A stretch of 64,000 nucleotides of DNA from Bacillota bacterium (GTDB lineage: Bacteria; Bacillota; Clostridia; Peptostreptococcales; Anaerovoracaceae). The position numbers were made by a program, and so were the translations under genes. The first letter of the stretch is position 1; each line of letters begins with the position of its first letter. The notes under the pieces were generated by a model that searched no databases, was not told the origin of the DNA, and worked only from the letters and a program-made list of their open reading frames with translations. The DNA lies in the NCBI GenBank assembly GCA_017394515.1, contig JAFPXY010000029.1, positions 23,130 to 87,129 of the forward strand, written 5' to 3'. Shown here one piece after another: positions 32,637 to 41,422 of the stretch.

Positions 32637-34016
32637 ATGGCACTTTGGGGCGGAAGATTCGAAAAAGATATGGACATGATCGTTAAAGAATTCAATGCGT
32701 CCATAGGATTCGACCAAAGAATGTATAACGAAGATATTAATGGTAGCATCGCTCACGTCAGAATGCTTGCCAAGTGCGGCATAATATCCGAAGAAGAGCG
32801 AGACAAAATCGTCAGCGGTCTTAATACGATAAGAAATCAGATCGAGACAGGTGAGACCGTCTTCGATGTAGAGGACGAAGACATCCACATGGGAGTTGAG
32901 TCCAGACTTATAAAGGAAATCGGAGACACCGGCAAAAAACTTCACACAGCTCGTTCCAGAAATGACCAGGCACAGTTAGATGTAAGACTCTATACCAGAA
33001 AAGAGATCGTTGCAATGCTTGAAGAACTGATAGAACTTGAAGAAGTCATTCTGAGAAAAGCCGAGCAATATAAAGACAAAATCACTGTAGGGTACACGCA
33101 TATACAACACGCTCAGCCCATCACCATAGGGTTCTGGTTTATGGCATACTTCCAGATGTTCAGAAGGGATATTACAAGACTGAAGGACTGCTATGACAGA
33201 ATGAACTGGAGCCCGCTGGGATCATGCGCTATGGCTGGCACCACCTTTCCGACAGATCGTCACATGACTGCTGAGGAGTTGGGATTTTATGGACCTACTG
33301 AAAACGCCATGGATTCAGTAAGTGATAGAGATTACGTGATTGAATTTCTTTCAGCAGCATCCACATCCATGATGCACGTTTCCAGATGGGCTGAGGAGTT
33401 TGTATGGTGGAACAGCTCAGAGTTCGCTTTCATCGACATAGATGATAGCTTCTGCACAGGTTCCAGCATTATGCCTCAGAAGAAAAATCCGGACATCGCA
33501 GAACTCTTAAGAGGAAAGTGCGGCAGGGTATATGGACACCTCATGGGAATGCTTACAGTAATGAAGGGAACACCTATGTCCTTTAACAAGGATTATCAGG
33601 AAGACAAAGAAGGTCTCTACGACACTGCTGATACCTGGAGAGCAAGCGTAAAGATCCTTACTAAAATGCTGGACAAGACTGAATTTAGAATGGACAAGAT
33701 CAATGAGCAGCTGTCAAAGGGCTTCCTCAACGCTACAGACGTTGCTGAACATCTGGCTAAGCAGGGCATTCCTTTCCGTGAAGCTCACAACATCGTAGGA
33801 CGTATGGTCAAAGCGGCAGAAGTTAAAGGTTGTCAGCTTGAAGAACTTGATGCAGAGACTCTCAAAGAAGTTGATGAGAGACTTACCAAGGAAATGCTTG
33901 GTGACATTAGCATCCCTGCCTGTGTAGAGGCAAGAAAGAGCTTTGGAGGCACTTCACCTGTAGAAGTTGAAAGACAGATCAAATCTGGCCGCGAATGGCT
34001 TGAAAGCGTTAAATAA
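32637..34016 (+). CDS. argH: Argininosuccinate lyase (or a close C-N lyase)
   Basis: The 459-residue enzyme belongs to the aspartase/fumarase superfamily and looks like a full argininosuccinate lyase, which splits argininosuccinate to arginine and fumarate. The N-terminus (MALWGGRFEKDMD) and the signature GSSIMPQKKNPD (from residue 275, with the catalytic Ser in the flexible loop) are both normal, and THIQHAQPITIGFW carries the second catalytic region. No argG, argF or argJ is nearby. Its neighbours are fumarase and malic enzyme, which points to catabolism of released fumarate rather than arginine synthesis. A related lyase activity on another N-substituted aspartate is possible. Confidence 0.88.
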   Translation: MALWGGRFEKDMDMIVKEFNASIGFDQRMYNEDINGSIAHVRMLAKCGIISEEERDKIVSGLNTIRNQIETGETVFDVEDEDIHMGVESRLIKEIGDTGKKLHTARSRNDQAQLDVRLYTRKEIVAMLEELIELEEVILRKAEQYKDKITVGYTHIQHAQPITIGFWFMAYFQMFRRDITRLKDCYDRMNWSPLGSCAMAGTTFPTDRHMTAEELGFYGPTENAMDSVSDRDYVIEFLSAASTSMMHVSRWAEEFVWWNSSEFAFIDIDDSFCTGSSIMPQKKNPDIAELLRGKCGRVYGHLMGMLTVMKGTPMSFNKDYQEDKEGLYDTADTWRASVKILTKMLDKTEFRMDKINEQLSKGFLNATDVAEHLAKQGIPFREAHNIVGRMVKAAEVKGCQLEELDAETLKEVDERLTKEMLGDISIPACVEARKSFGGTSPVEVERQIKSGREWLESVK

Positions 34017-34035
34017 AGACATATCTAATAGGGGA

Positions 34036-34063
34036 GGAGGCGGCTGTTTTGGCCGTCTCCTTT
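34036..34063 (+). terminator. Weak hairpin between argH and the malic enzyme gene
   Basis: GGAGGCGGC (34036-34044) pairs with GCCGTCTCC (34052-34060) with one G-T pair; only three T residues follow. It probably reduces, but does not stop, transcription into the next two genes. Confidence 0.5.
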
Positions 34064-34081
34064 CATGAATAAGGAGAGAAC

Positions 34082-35245
34082 ATGGATTACAGCAAACTGG
34101 CTCTTGAAAAACATGCTGAATGGAGAGGTAAACTCAGCGTGGAGAGCAAAGCACCTATAACAAATCGCGAAGAACTTTCAGTCGCATATACACCCGGAGT
34201 CGCAGCACCTTGCCTTGAAATCGAAAAAGATGAAAACCTGGCATACACCTATACCGGCAAGGGAAATACTGTGGCTGTAATCACGGATGGCACAGCAGTC
34301 CTTGGCCTTGGCGATATCGGTCCATCTGCAGGTATGCCTGTAATGGAAGGTAAGTGCGCCTTATTCAAGGCTTTTGCAGGTATTGATGCGGTACCGATTT
34401 TGATAGATTCAAAAGATCCCGATGAGATCGTAAGGACAGTACAGTTGATTTCAAAGAGCTTTGGAGGAATCAATCTGGAAGATATTTCTGCGCCTAGATG
34501 CTTTGAAATAGAAAGAAGACTTATAGATCTTTGTGACATCCCCGTGTTCCACGACGATCAGCATGGAACAGCTATAATTGCATCTGCTGCTATTCTCAAT
34601 GCGGTCAAAGTCACTAAAAGAACACCCGGGGATCTCAGACTGGTTATAAACGGAGCAGGTGCTGCGGGAATCTCCATTGCTAAAATGCTCATGAGATTTA
34701 ATTTGGGAGATATCATCCTGGTTGACAAAGAAGGTACCATCTATGAGGGATCACCATATAATAACGAAGAGCAGGAAAGAATGGCTAAGATTACAAACAA
34801 AAATAATGTAAAAGGCAGCCTTAAAGATGCCATGAAGGGCGCGGACGTGTTCATCGGAGTGTCCAGACCTGGCCTTGTGACCCAGGAGATGGTCCGCTCC
34901 ATGGCCAAGGATCCTATAGTCTTTGCCATGGCAAACCCGGTACCTGAGATCATGCCTGATCTTGCTAAAGAAGCCGGAGCTTGCGTTGTAGGAACCGGAA
35001 GATCGGATTTCCCTAATCAGGTAAATAATGTTATCGCTTTCCCGGGAATATTCAGAGGAGCTTTGGACTGCAGGGCTGAGCGTATAACTGAAGAGATGAA
35101 GGAAGCTGCAGCCAGAGCGATAGCAGGAGTAATTCCTGAAGATGAACTTTCGCCTGAATATGTTTTGCCAGATGGATTTAACCCGCTGGTGGTGGAAAGA
35201 GTTGCAGCAGCAGTTAAAGAGGCTTGGCTAAATAGGGAGAAATAA
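34082..35245 (+). CDS. NAD(P)-dependent malic enzyme
   Basis: The 387-residue short-form bacterial malic enzyme converts malate to pyruvate, CO2 and NAD(P)H. Features: [17 protein letters not shown] with the catalytic Tyr, [30 protein letters not shown] with metal-binding Asp residues, the Rossmann motif [16 protein letters not shown], and [10 protein letters not shown]. It lacks the phosphotransacetylase-like extension of the MaeB long form. In this operon it would take malate made by the adjacent fumarase. AAGGAG is well placed before the ATG. Confidence 0.94.
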   Translation: MDYSKLALEKHAEWRGKLSVESKAPITNREELSVAYTPGVAAPCLEIEKDENLAYTYTGKGNTVAVITDGTAVLGLGDIGPSAGMPVMEGKCALFKAFAGIDAVPILIDSKDPDEIVRTVQLISKSFGGINLEDISAPRCFEIERRLIDLCDIPVFHDDQHGTAIIASAAILNAVKVTKRTPGDLRLVINGAGAAGISIAKMLMRFNLGDIILVDKEGTIYEGSPYNNEEQERMAKITNKNNVKGSLKDAMKGADVFIGVSRPGLVTQEMVRSMAKDPIVFAMANPVPEIMPDLAKEAGACVVGTGRSDFPNQVNNVIAFPGIFRGALDCRAERITEEMKEAAARAIAGVIPEDELSPEYVLPDGFNPLVVERVAAAVKEAWLNREK

Positions 35246-35246
35246 C

Positions 35247-36626
35247 ATGGAAGATATGAGATACAGAATAGAGCATGATACTATGGGTGAAGTGCAGGTA
35301 CCGGCAGATAAATACTGGGGCGCTCAGACTCAAAGAAGTTTCAATAATTTTGATATTGGAAGAGATCACTCATTAATGCCGAAGGAGATAATAAGAGCTT
35401 TTGCAGTTCTTAAAATGGCAGCTGCTAAAGCCAACAATGACCTTGGTGTACTTAGTGACCGCAAAAAAGAGATCATCTGTGAAGTCTGCCACGAAATACT
35501 GGAAGGCAAGCTAGATGAGCATTTCCCTTTGGTCGTATATCAGACTGGAAGCGGCACGCAGTCAAATATGAATGTGAACGAAGTGATAGCGAATCGCGGA
35601 AATGAGATAGCAGGAGAGAAATTGCTTCATCCAAATGATGATGTCAATAAATCCCAGAGTTCCAATGACACTTTCCCTACAGCAATGCATATCTCAGCAA
35701 ATGAGGCTATACGGAATAAACTTATTCCAGCGCTGAATATAATGAAAGATCAGCTGATTGCCCTTGAAAAGGAGAATGCTGATGTGGTCAAAACAGGAAG
35801 GACACATCTACAGGATGCTGTGCCCCTTACTTTGGGGCAGGAGATCAGTGGCTGGAGATCCATGCTGGAGCACAGTGAGGAGATGATTCTCGGTTCAGCA
35901 GCTCCACTGGAAGAGATGGCATTGGGAGCTACTGCGGTTGGCACCGGACTTAACGCACCGGAAGGATTTGATGTTCTGGCAGCCAAATATATCAAAGAAA
36001 AGTTGGATGGAAACTATATTACCGCAAAGAATAAATTCCATTCTCTGACTTCCAAAGACGGACTTGTTTTCGCGCATGGTGCCATGAAAGCTTTAGCAGC
36101 AGACCTGATGAAAATAGCCAACGATGTCAGATGGCTTGCCTCCGGACCAAGATGTGGTATCGGAGAACTGATCATTCCGGAGAATGAACCCGGAAGTTCC
36201 ATCATGCCAGGTAAGGTCAATCCAACACAGTGCGAGGCACTGACCATGGTTTGCGCTCAGGTCATGGGAAATGATGCGACCATAGGTTTCGCTGCATCCC
36301 AGGGCAACTTCGAACTGAACGTATTCATGCCTGTAATGGCATACGATTTTCTGGAAAGCGCTGACCTATTGGCAGGTGCTATGAGATCTTTCACTGCAAA
36401 CTGTCTTTCAGGACTTAAACCCAATAAGGAAAAGATAGCAGAAAATCTGGATAAAAGCCTTATGCTTGTAACCGCGCTCAACACTCATATCGGTTACGAA
36501 AACGCAGCTAAAATCGCAAAAAAAGCTCATAAAGAAGGATCAACTTTGAAAGAAGCTGCATTGGCTCTGGGGCTTGTAAGTGAAGCAGATTTTAATGCAT
36601 GGGTAGACCCGGCTAAAATGGTATAA
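35247..36626 (+). CDS. fumC: Class II fumarate hydratase
   Basis: The 459-residue enzyme reversibly hydrates fumarate to malate without an iron-sulfur cluster. Signature [15 protein letters not shown] begins at residue 316 and the family opening [20 protein letters not shown] is intact, as are [12 protein letters not shown] and [16 protein letters not shown]. It starts one base after the malic enzyme stop and completes a short path from fumarate to pyruvate. It is distinguished from aspartase by overall FumC-like motifs, but aspartase activity cannot be fully ruled out without a tree. Confidence 0.92.
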   Translation: MEDMRYRIEHDTMGEVQVPADKYWGAQTQRSFNNFDIGRDHSLMPKEIIRAFAVLKMAAAKANNDLGVLSDRKKEIICEVCHEILEGKLDEHFPLVVYQTGSGTQSNMNVNEVIANRGNEIAGEKLLHPNDDVNKSQSSNDTFPTAMHISANEAIRNKLIPALNIMKDQLIALEKENADVVKTGRTHLQDAVPLTLGQEISGWRSMLEHSEEMILGSAAPLEEMALGATAVGTGLNAPEGFDVLAAKYIKEKLDGNYITAKNKFHSLTSKDGLVFAHGAMKALAADLMKIANDVRWLASGPRCGIGELIIPENEPGSSIMPGKVNPTQCEALTMVCAQVMGNDATIGFAASQGNFELNVFMPVMAYDFLESADLLAGAMRSFTANCLSGLKPNKEKIAENLDKSLMLVTALNTHIGYENAAKIAKKAHKEGSTLKEAALALGLVSEADFNAWVDPAKMV

Positions 36627-36686
36627 AAAATTTTTAAAAAATTTAAAATTTTGTGTTTAAAACATTTTTGGAGGGGTATATAACAA

Positions 36687-36726
36687 TTGTCAGCGGGAGT
36701 GATGACCCCGATGACAACTCCTTTTT
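36687..36726 (+). terminator. Terminator hairpin with AGTGATGA loop (1 of 2)
   Basis: TTGTCA (36687-36692) pairs with TGACAA (36712-36717), and CGGG pairs with CCCG inside; the loop includes AGTGATGA. CTCCTTTTT follows. It ends the sigma-54 operon. The loop is the same as in the next hairpin. Confidence 0.7.
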
Positions 36727-36825
36727 AAAACCGAAAAGAAAAGAATAAAGATAAACCAAAGCAGCTAATTACAATTTTTTATAAAAATCCTTTCCAAACA
36801 AATAACAAATAACGATAATAACCTA

Positions 36826-36864
36826 AAAATCCCTCCGGAGTGATGACCCGGAGGGATTTTTTTT
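36826..36864. terminator. Strong bidirectional terminator with AGTGATGA loop (2 of 2)
   Basis: AAAATCCCTCCGG (36826-36838) and CCGGAGGGATTTT (36848-36860) form a perfect 13-base-pair stem with loop AGTGATGAC, and eight T residues run on. It separates the + strand sigma-54 operon from the - strand acetyltransferase gene and serves both. The 254-base gap between these genes holds otherwise only AT-rich sequence. Confidence 0.88.
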
Positions 36865-36881
36865 GCTCATTTATTCAGATG

Positions 36882-37451
36882 TTAAGCGTCCATACGATAT
36901 TCGTAAGTTAATTTGTCATAGACTTTGTCGCCGACTGTGAGGCCATCCTTTTCGGTACGAACGAGCTTCATGCCGGACTTCTCCATGGCTTTAAAGGATC
37001 CGGCGTTGTCCGAAGCACACCAGGCGGTCACGCAGGGGATACCTTCATTTACAGTCAGATACTCCAGAACCTTTCTAAGAGCTTCCGTGGCATAACCTTG
37101 CCCCTGCCAAGCCGGCAAGACGCTTAAGCCCACCTCGATCTGGTCGCCCTTGTAATCATAGGCTCCGACAGTACCGATGAGTTCACCATCCACGTCCAAA
37201 ACCCAGGAATAGCAGTGCTCATCATCGTAACTGTCGATGAATCTTTGCACGGTCTCCTGAGCCATCTCCAGAGTCGCGTAGGGATTCCATCCGGAGTACT
37301 CGTACATAGCAGGATCCGTGCCCATGTGCTGGTACAAAGGCTCCGCATCTTCAGTGCGGTATCTGCGCAAAATCATGCGCTCCGTGGGTAATTCAGCCGT
37401 GCCGTGAGATAATGTGGGGCAGGCGTTTTTTGCATTTCCGGTATTAGCCAT
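36882..37451 (-). CDS. GNAT family N-acetyltransferase
   Basis: The 189-residue protein is a RimJ/RimL-type acetyltransferase. It opens with ELPTERMILRRYRTEDAEPL, contains VGAYDYKGDQIEVGLSVLPA, and has the acetyl-CoA loop QGQGYATEALRKVLEYL. It transfers an acetyl group from acetyl-CoA to an amine of unknown identity. It starts one base after the flavin reductase gene on the - strand, so the two form a short operon read from 38019 to 36882. Confidence 0.88.
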   Translation of the reverse strand: MANTGNAKNACPTLSHGTAELPTERMILRRYRTEDAEPLYQHMGTDPAMYEYSGWNPYATLEMAQETVQRFIDSYDDEHCYSWVLDVDGELIGTVGAYDYKGDQIEVGLSVLPAWQGQGYATEALRKVLEYLTVNEGIPCVTAWCASDNAGSFKAMEKSGMKLVRTEKDGLTVGDKVYDKLTYEYRMDA

Positions 37452-37452
37452 A

Positions 37453-38019
37453 TTATTTCTTAAGTTTCAGACCGTCCTTGAAGGCTTCGCCGACGCGCTC
37501 GGTCACCTTGTAATAGCCGTGTGTGTAAGGATCAAAAGCGATAGCGTTCACTAGGGACATATCCAGCTTGCCATCAACCATGACGCTCTCATCTGCGGTG
37601 ACGTTTACAACCTTGCCGATGACGCCTACGCCATATTCGTTGTTCTGATATTCGACGAATTCGCACTCCAGGCACAGAGGGAATTCATTGATGACAGGTG
37701 CATCAACCATCTCTGCCTTAGTAGCGGTCAGGCCGCTTCTGGCAAACTTATCAGGCACCTTGTTACCGGTCTCGACGCCGAAATAGTCCGCTTCCACCAC
37801 GTGAGTAGCATCAGCGATACTCACGGTAAAAGCACCTCTGGCCTTGATATTAATAACGGTCTTGTGAGACTCTGTCAGGTTCAGAGCGACGTGGTCTCTC
37901 TCCTGCATGGTTCCCCAAGCTGCGTTCATGACGTTTACGCTGCCATCTTCATTATATGTTGCCACCATCAGCACCGGCATCGGAAAAATGCCTTCTGTAA
38001 TCTTAAGTTTCTCTCTCAT
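37453..38019 (-). CDS. Flavin reductase family protein
   Basis: The 188-residue protein belongs to the FMN-binding split-barrel flavin reductase group. Typical features: PMPVLMVATYNEDGSVNVM, AAWGTMQERDHVALNL, GAFTVSIADATHVVEADYFG, and ECEFVEYQNNEYGVGVIGKV. Start ATG (complement of 38017-38019) follows GAGGAAA at good spacing; a longer frame to 38052 has no ribosome site. Probable role: reduce FMN with NAD(P)H or act as a small flavoprotein reductase. Confidence 0.88.
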   Translation of the reverse strand: MREKLKITEGIFPMPVLMVATYNEDGSVNVMNAAWGTMQERDHVALNLTESHKTVINIKARGAFTVSIADATHVVEADYFGVETGNKVPDKFARSGLTATKAEMVDAPVINEFPLCLECEFVEYQNNEYGVGVIGKVVNVTADESVMVDGKLDMSLVNAIAFDPYTHGYYKVTERVGEAFKDGLKLKK

Positions 38020-38058
38020 AAATGTTTCCTCGTTTCTTAAATTGATCGTCAAAATAAT

Positions 38059-38088
38059 GCGTTCTGCATTTAATTATAATCAGAATGC
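38059..38088. promoter_or_regulatory. Inverted repeat around the - strand promoter
   Basis: GCGTTCTG (38059-38066) and CAGAATGC (38081-38088) form an imperfect inverted repeat that straddles the -10 box of the flavin reductase promoter, a plausible operator. Confidence 0.4.
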
Positions 38089-38100
38089 GCAAAAAATCAA
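38073..38100 (-). promoter_or_regulatory. Promoter of the flavin reductase-acetyltransferase operon
   Basis: On the - strand TTGATT (complement of 38095-38100), 16 bases, and TATAAT (complement of 38073-38078). The start codon lies 54 bases downstream. Confidence 0.6.
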
Positions 38101-38155
38101 GGGTGGAGGAGGGGGCTGTAGGGGTTAGATTTGTTAATAACATAACTGATAATAA

Positions 38156-38184
38156 TTGTAAGTATAGAGCAAAGATGATATAAT
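38156..38184 (+). promoter_or_regulatory. Promoter of the type I restriction-modification operon
   Basis: TTGTAA (38156-38161), 17 bases, and TATAAT (38179-38184). The hsdM start is 50 bases downstream. Confidence 0.65.
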
Positions 38185-38233
38185 ATACTATGTATAAGTC
38201 TAGGCTTAATTAACCTAAGAACAGGAGATTAAT

Positions 38234-39811
38234 ATGGCAGATCTTAAAAAGGAACAGGAGCGCGAGGAACTGCATCGCGCCATATGGGCAATAGCAGATG
38301 AACTCAGAGGTTCTGTAGACGGATGGGACTTCAAGAACTATGTTCTTGGCACAATGTTCTATAGATATATTTCAGAGAACCTTGCGAATTATATAAACGT
38401 GGGCGAGTGGGAAGCAGGCAATGTAGGCTTTGATTATTCACAGCTTCCGGACAGTGCCATCAGCGATGATATTAAGGCAGATCTCATCAATGAGAAAGGC
38501 TTCTTTATGCCGCCATCGGAGCTTTTCTGTAATGTCAGAGCCAGGGCTCCAAAAGATGAAAACCTGAATGAGACTCTTGAAAGGATCTTTAATAATATTG
38601 AGAACTCAGCCAAAGGCAGCACTTCTGAAGGGAGTTTTGCCGGACTTTTTGATGACTTCGATGTAAACTCCAACAAGCTCGGGGCAACTGTAGCAAAGAG
38701 AAATGAAAAGCTTGTCAAGCTGCTTAATGGCGTTGGTGATATGGATCTTGGAGATGTGAAGAACCATGATATCGATGCCTTTGGTGATGCATATGAATAC
38801 CTTATGACTATGTACGCTTCCAATGCAGGTAAGTCTGGTGGAGAGTTCTTTACTCCTGCGGATGTTTCAGAGTTGCTTACCAAACTTGGAACAGTGGGCA
38901 AGACTGAAGTCAATAAGGTTTATGATCCGGCCTGCGGTTCAGGATCTCTTCTTCTCAAGGCAGAAAAGGTTCTTGGAAGAGAAGGGGTCAGAAATGGCTT
39001 CTTCGGCCAGGAAATCAATATTACTACATACAACCTTTGTCGAATCAATATGTTCCTCCACGATGTTGGATTCGATAAATTCAATATTGCTTGTGAGGAT
39101 ACTTTGATCAGTCCTCAGCACTGGGATGATGAGCCTTTTGAACTCATTGTTTCCAATCCGCCATATTCAATCAAATGGGCAGGGAATGAGAATCCACTTC
39201 TGATAAATGACCCCAGGTTTTCGCCTGCCGGAGTGCTTGCCCCGAAGAGCAAAGCCGACCTTGCATTTATTATGCATGCGCTTTCATGGCTCGCACCTAA
39301 CGGAACTGCTGCAATAGTATGCTTCCCCGGAATCATGTACCGCGGAGGAGCAGAGCAAAAGATCCGTAAATATCTCATCGATAATAACTTTGTAGACTGT
39401 GTGATTCAGCTTCCAAGTAATCTGTTCTTCGGCACTTCCATAGCTACATGTATTATGGTGATCAAGCGTAGTAAAGCTGACAGCAAAACACTTTTCATAG
39501 ATGCCACCAAGGAATGCATTAAAGTTACTAATAACAATAAACTTACACCCGAAAACATCGATCATATTGTCGATATTTATGCAAAACATGCTGAAGAGGA
39601 ACATTTCTCACATCTAGCTGCATATGATGAAATAGCAGAGAATGATTATAACCTTTCAGTTTCAACATATGTAGAAGCAGAGGATACAAGAGAAAAAATA
39701 GACATTGTAAAGCTCAATGCTGAAATAAGGGAGATCGTTGCACGCGAGCAAGTCCTCCGTGATGAAATAGAGAAAATCATCGCAGAAATTGAAGGAGGGC
39801 AGGATGCATGA
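38234..39811 (+). CDS. hsdM: Type I restriction-modification system methyltransferase subunit
   Basis: The 525-residue subunit adds a methyl group from S-adenosylmethionine to adenine N6 in the target sequence chosen by HsdS. The helical N-terminal domain (residues about 5-150) begins [20 protein letters not shown]. The catalytic domain has the SAM motif [18 protein letters not shown] near residue 230 and the catalytic NPPYS at 308-312. The C-terminal helices ([18 protein letters not shown]) contact HsdS. AGGAG precedes the ATG and the hsdS gene overlaps by four bases, so subunit ratio is coupled. Confidence 0.96.
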   Translation: MADLKKEQEREELHRAIWAIADELRGSVDGWDFKNYVLGTMFYRYISENLANYINVGEWEAGNVGFDYSQLPDSAISDDIKADLINEKGFFMPPSELFCNVRARAPKDENLNETLERIFNNIENSAKGSTSEGSFAGLFDDFDVNSNKLGATVAKRNEKLVKLLNGVGDMDLGDVKNHDIDAFGDAYEYLMTMYASNAGKSGGEFFTPADVSELLTKLGTVGKTEVNKVYDPACGSGSLLLKAEKVLGREGVRNGFFGQEINITTYNLCRINMFLHDVGFDKFNIACEDTLISPQHWDDEPFELIVSNPPYSIKWAGNENPLLINDPRFSPAGVLAPKSKADLAFIMHALSWLAPNGTAAIVCFPGIMYRGGAEQKIRKYLIDNNFVDCVIQLPSNLFFGTSIATCIMVIKRSKADSKTLFIDATKECIKVTNNNKLTPENIDHIVDIYAKHAEEEHFSHLAAYDEIAENDYNLSVSTYVEAEDTREKIDIVKLNAEIREIVAREQVLRDEIEKIIAEIEGGQDA

Positions 39812-40941
39812 ACAGATTAGAAGAATTAATTGCTGAGCTTTGCCCAGATGGAGTGGAATATAGACCAATTGGCGATTTGACATATTATGAACAACCAACT
39901 AGTTATATAGTAAGGGATACAAAATATGATAATACCTTTGCTATTCCAGTTCTAACAGCCGGGCAAACCTTTATATTAGGATATACAAATGAAACTGATA
40001 ATGTTTATGCTGCTTCAAAAGATAATCCAGTAATAATATTTGATGATTTTACAGGAGCTTTTAAATGGGTTGACTTTCCTTTTAAGGTCAAATCATCAGC
40101 TATGAAGATGATAAAGGCAAATGAGAAGCTGACATCCATTAGATATCTGTTTCATCTTATGGGTTGGCTTAACTTTACTTCATCAGAACACAAAAGATTA
40201 TGGATTAGTATATACTCAGAGTTCAAAGTCCCTGTACCTCCACTGGAGGTACAACGTGAAATCGTTCGGATTCTGGACAATTTCACGTTCCTTTCAGCGG
40301 AGCTTTCAGCGGAGCTTTCAGCGGAGCTTCAAGCTCGCAGAAAGCAGTATGAGTATTACCGAGAAAAACTGTTAACATATGGAGAAGATATTCCGTACAG
40401 GTCGCTGGATGAACTGTGTGATATTTCCGCAGGCAGTGATGCACCAAAGGAACAAATGTCTAAGGAAAAAACAGAACAGTACACGTTTCCAGTTATAAGC
40501 AACGGTATTGGCTCCAATGCATTATATGGCTATACCAACGAGCCGAGGATTGATAAACCTGCTGTAACGGTTGCCGCCAGAGGGACTATAGGATATGCGG
40601 AATACAGAGACTATCCTTATTTTCCTATTATTAGATTGCTTTCTGTGATTCCTAAAGATAAAGCGATACTTAATACGAAGTATCTCTATTATTGCCTTCA
40701 GGGAAAACAATATAGTGTTCCAACCAGTGGAATACCTCAGCTGACCGCTCCTATGCTAAAAAAAGAAACTATACCTGTTCCAACGATAGATATTCAAGAG
40801 AGTGTTGTCAGTATTCTGGATATCTTTGATGTTATCTGTTCCAACCTGTATACTGGTCTGCCTGCCGAGATTGAAGTTCGTAGAAAACAATACGAGTATT
40901 ATAGGGATAAGTTGCTGACATTTAAGGAGTTACAGATATGA
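39808..40941 (+). CDS. hsdS: Type I restriction-modification system specificity subunit
   Basis: The 377-residue protein chooses the DNA target. It has two target-recognition domains (about residues 10-155 and 190-335), each followed by a similar conserved helix: [17 protein letters not shown] after the first and [16 protein letters not shown] after the second. The central helix starts with three perfect copies of a 12-base unit giving [12 protein letters not shown]. The recognition domains are AT-rich and look acquired. The protein is intact, so the system is probably active; the sequence recognised cannot be predicted by eye. Confidence 0.94.
   Translation: MNRLEELIAELCPDGVEYRPIGDLTYYEQPTSYIVRDTKYDNTFAIPVLTAGQTFILGYTNETDNVYAASKDNPVIIFDDFTGAFKWVDFPFKVKSSAMKMIKANEKLTSIRYLFHLMGWLNFTSSEHKRLWISIYSEFKVPVPPLEVQREIVRILDNFTFLSAELSAELSAELQARRKQYEYYREKLLTYGEDIPYRSLDELCDISAGSDAPKEQMSKEKTEQYTFPVISNGIGSNALYGYTNEPRIDKPAVTVAARGTIGYAEYRDYPYFPIIRLLSVIPKDKAILNTKYLYYCLQGKQYSVPTSGIPQLTAPMLKKETIPVPTIDIQESVVSILDIFDVICSNLYTGLPAEIEVRRKQYEYYRDKLLTFKELQI
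40291..40326 (+). repeat. Three tandem 12-base repeats in the hsdS central spacer
   Basis: CTTTCAGCGGAG occurs three times in a row (40291-40302, 40303-40314, 40315-40326), coding LSAE/SAEL units. It is the equivalent of the TAEL repeats of EcoR124I/EcoDXXI, in which gain or loss of one unit changes the length of the spacer in the recognised DNA. Confidence 0.9.
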
Positions 40942-41390
40942 AGACAATAGCGTTGAGATTTGGGGAGCACTTTTCCCCTGAGTGTGGAACTATTGCAGCC
41001 CATCAAGAGTTGCTTGATGAGCTGGGTTATGTTTGGTATGGGAAAATGGGTAATCCAGTCACAAAGCGTATCATTGATGAGCTCAAAGCTCAGGAGGACA
41101 CGAGGATACTTCTCATAAACAGTGGAAAAGCAGATCGTTATTGGGCATATGTATCTGAAATCACAAGGGATATTCCAGATTTAAAAGGAATACCTGCCTA
41201 TTACAGAGATATGCCAGAAAAGTTTACAACGTGGTTCAAAATCACTGCTTTTGAGCCAGCAAAACGTGATATCATGTCTAAGTGCTTCGTGGTTTCGTCA
41301 GGTGCTGTTTTAGGCGAGGTATCCAAACACAGTATGAACCCATATTTTATCATTAACTATGAAGAAAAAGACAACGACACTGATATATAA
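40938..41390 (+). CDS. Unknown 150-residue protein inside the type I restriction-modification operon
   Basis: This protein starts inside the end of hsdS (four-base overlap) and ends 32 bases before hsdR. I do not recognise a family. It has a compact alpha/beta look with ILLINSGKADRYWAYVSEI, PEKFTTWFKITAFEP and MSKCFVVSSGAVLGEVSKHS. The phrase 'lives on an SGK..RYWAYV strand, then an aromatic strand' recalls PUA/EVE-like nucleic-acid-binding folds, which read modified bases, but this is a guess. Its location, between the specificity and endonuclease genes, suggests that it modulates restriction. Confidence 0.8.
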   Translation: MKTIALRFGEHFSPECGTIAAHQELLDELGYVWYGKMGNPVTKRIIDELKAQEDTRILLINSGKADRYWAYVSEITRDIPDLKGIPAYYRDMPEKFTTWFKITAFEPAKRDIMSKCFVVSSGAVLGEVSKHSMNPYFIINYEEKDNDTDI

Positions 41391-41422
41391 TTTCGATTTA
41401 TTTAATAGTATGAGGTAAAACC

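Noticed and set aside
38098..38130. G-rich stretch as a G-quadruplex regulatory element
   Set aside because: Only three runs of three or more G are present on the + strand (GGG, GGGGG, GGGG), so a stable four-run structure is not clearly supported.
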